DNA from: an uncultured bacterium
GTDB taxonomy: Bacteria > Patescibacteriota > Minisyncoccia > Phycocordibacterales > CAINVO01
Length of the DNA: 35,298 nucleotides
Direction of reading: 5' to 3'
Assembly (NCBI GenBank): GCA_903854195.1
Contig: CAINVO010000017.1
Span: 1-35,298, forward strand
Made by a program: the position numbers and the translations under genes. Below are positions 34,507 to 35,298 of this stretch, one piece after another; the stretch's first letter is position 1, and every line of letters begins with the position of its first letter. The notes under the pieces are model-generated. The model was not told the origin of the DNA and ran no database searches. It saw only the letters and a program-made list of their open reading frames with translations.

Positions 34507-35298
34507 ATGAAAACAGACAAAGAAAATAAAATGAATAAAAAACCCTATGTATTGATAAACGCAGCCACACATGGCGACGAAGAGATCGGTATTTCGGTTA
34601 TTAATATATTAAAAAAGTTAAAAATCAAAAATGGAAAGTTGGTCTTTAATATTGCAAACAAAAAAGCCCACAAACTCAAGAAAAGATTTATAGACCAAGA
34701 CCTAAACAGAAGCTTTCCAGGAAACCCAAATGGAAATCATGAAGAAAAAATAGCAACAAAAATCCTACCAAAAATTCAAGCAGCAGATATCGTTATTGAT
34801 ATCCACTCCACAACTAGCCAACTCAAAGACGCAATGATAGTGACAAAACTGGACTCACAAACAAAGAAAATGATTGGTGTAATAAATCCAAAATATTTAC
34901 TGTGTATGAATATTACTAAAAATAATGCGTTGATATCCGCAGCAAAAATTGGATTAGCATTTGAATATGGAAAAGATGCGAATAAAAAGGTAATTGAGAA
35001 AACAGCAGACGACATAAAGAAACTGCTTGAGTACCTAGATATGATTAATTCAAAAAAGGAAATCAAAGCGACTAAAAACATGGCGCCCCAGAAAACTGAG
35101 TATTTTAAGATCAATAAACATTTTTCTAAACATAATGGCGATCATCTCTCACCAAATATTAAAAACTACCAACTTGTAAAAAAGGGTGATGTGGTCGCAG
35201 TCAATGATGGCCAGAAAATACTAACAAAGGAAGACTTCTACCCTATCCTATTCGGAGAAAAAAACTATGAAAACATTTTTGGTTTTATGGGCAGGAAA
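34507..35298 (+). CDS. AspA/AstE-like (succinylglutamate desuccinylase/aspartoacylase) zinc-dependent deacylase, truncated by the window edge
   Basis: Read by eye, open to the window end: INAATHGDEEIG (HxxE), DQDLNRSFPGNP, IVIDIHSTTSQ. Absent from the ORF track because it has no stop in the window. Confidence 0.8.
   Translation, partial: MKTDKENKMNKKPYVLINAATHGDEEIGISVINILKKLKIKNGKLVFNIANKKAHKLKKRFIDQDLNRSFPGNPNGNHEEKIATKILPKIQAADIVIDIHSTTSQLKDAMIVTKLDSQTKKMIGVINPKYLLCMNITKNNALISAAKIGLAFEYGKDANKKVIEKTADDIKKLLEYLDMINSKKEIKATKNMAPQKTEYFKINKHFSKHNGDHLSPNIKNYQLVKKGDVVAVNDGQKILTKEDFYPILFGEKNYENIFGFMGRK

Noticed and set aside
1-35298. Possible alternative genetic code (UGA recoding, as in some CPR lineages)
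   Set aside because: Long ORFs are closed under the standard code, TGG is used for Trp, and TGA serves as a stop (e.g. the GCS2-like gene at 34379-34381).

Overview
The window looks like an ordinary AT-rich chromosomal segment of a small-genome bacterium. Gene content and style suggest a Parcubacteria/CPR-like lineage, but this is inference and no marker search was possible. About 31 protein genes are supported. They include PgsA-like, HtpX/LemA, SecG, a peptide-binding SBP, RNase J, a CdaA diadenylate cyclase fused to a YbbR/CdaR-like domain, and a CAP-domain protein. Others are a thermonuclease, a MarR-HlyD-HlyD-MFS efflux operon, an ADP-ribosylglycohydrolase, GT2, DedA, NDH-2-like, an RluB/F-type enzyme, an ECF sigma factor, MurA, ABC-F, a P1B-type ATPase and TyrS. 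The best candidate for something unusual is at the right end. A T-box antiterminator/terminator (TAAGG-TGGCACC-GCGG...CCGC-CCTTA, then a 15-bp terminator) sits behind a near-consensus promoter and precedes a compact GCS2-type carboxylate-amine ligase. An AspA/AstE-like deacylase follows. The proximal part of this leader does not show a Stem I that I can recognise. Other points of interest are the CdaA-CdaR fusion, a SlyA-like palindromic operator in front of the MarR gene, an ECF sigma factor paired with a His-rich multi-TM protein, a prion-like Asn/Tyr-rich secreted protein, an RGG-like extension on RNase J, a P1B ATPase with TPC and HI in place of the usual motifs, a structured intergenic RNA candidate, and a near-absence of Shine-Dalgarno sequences.
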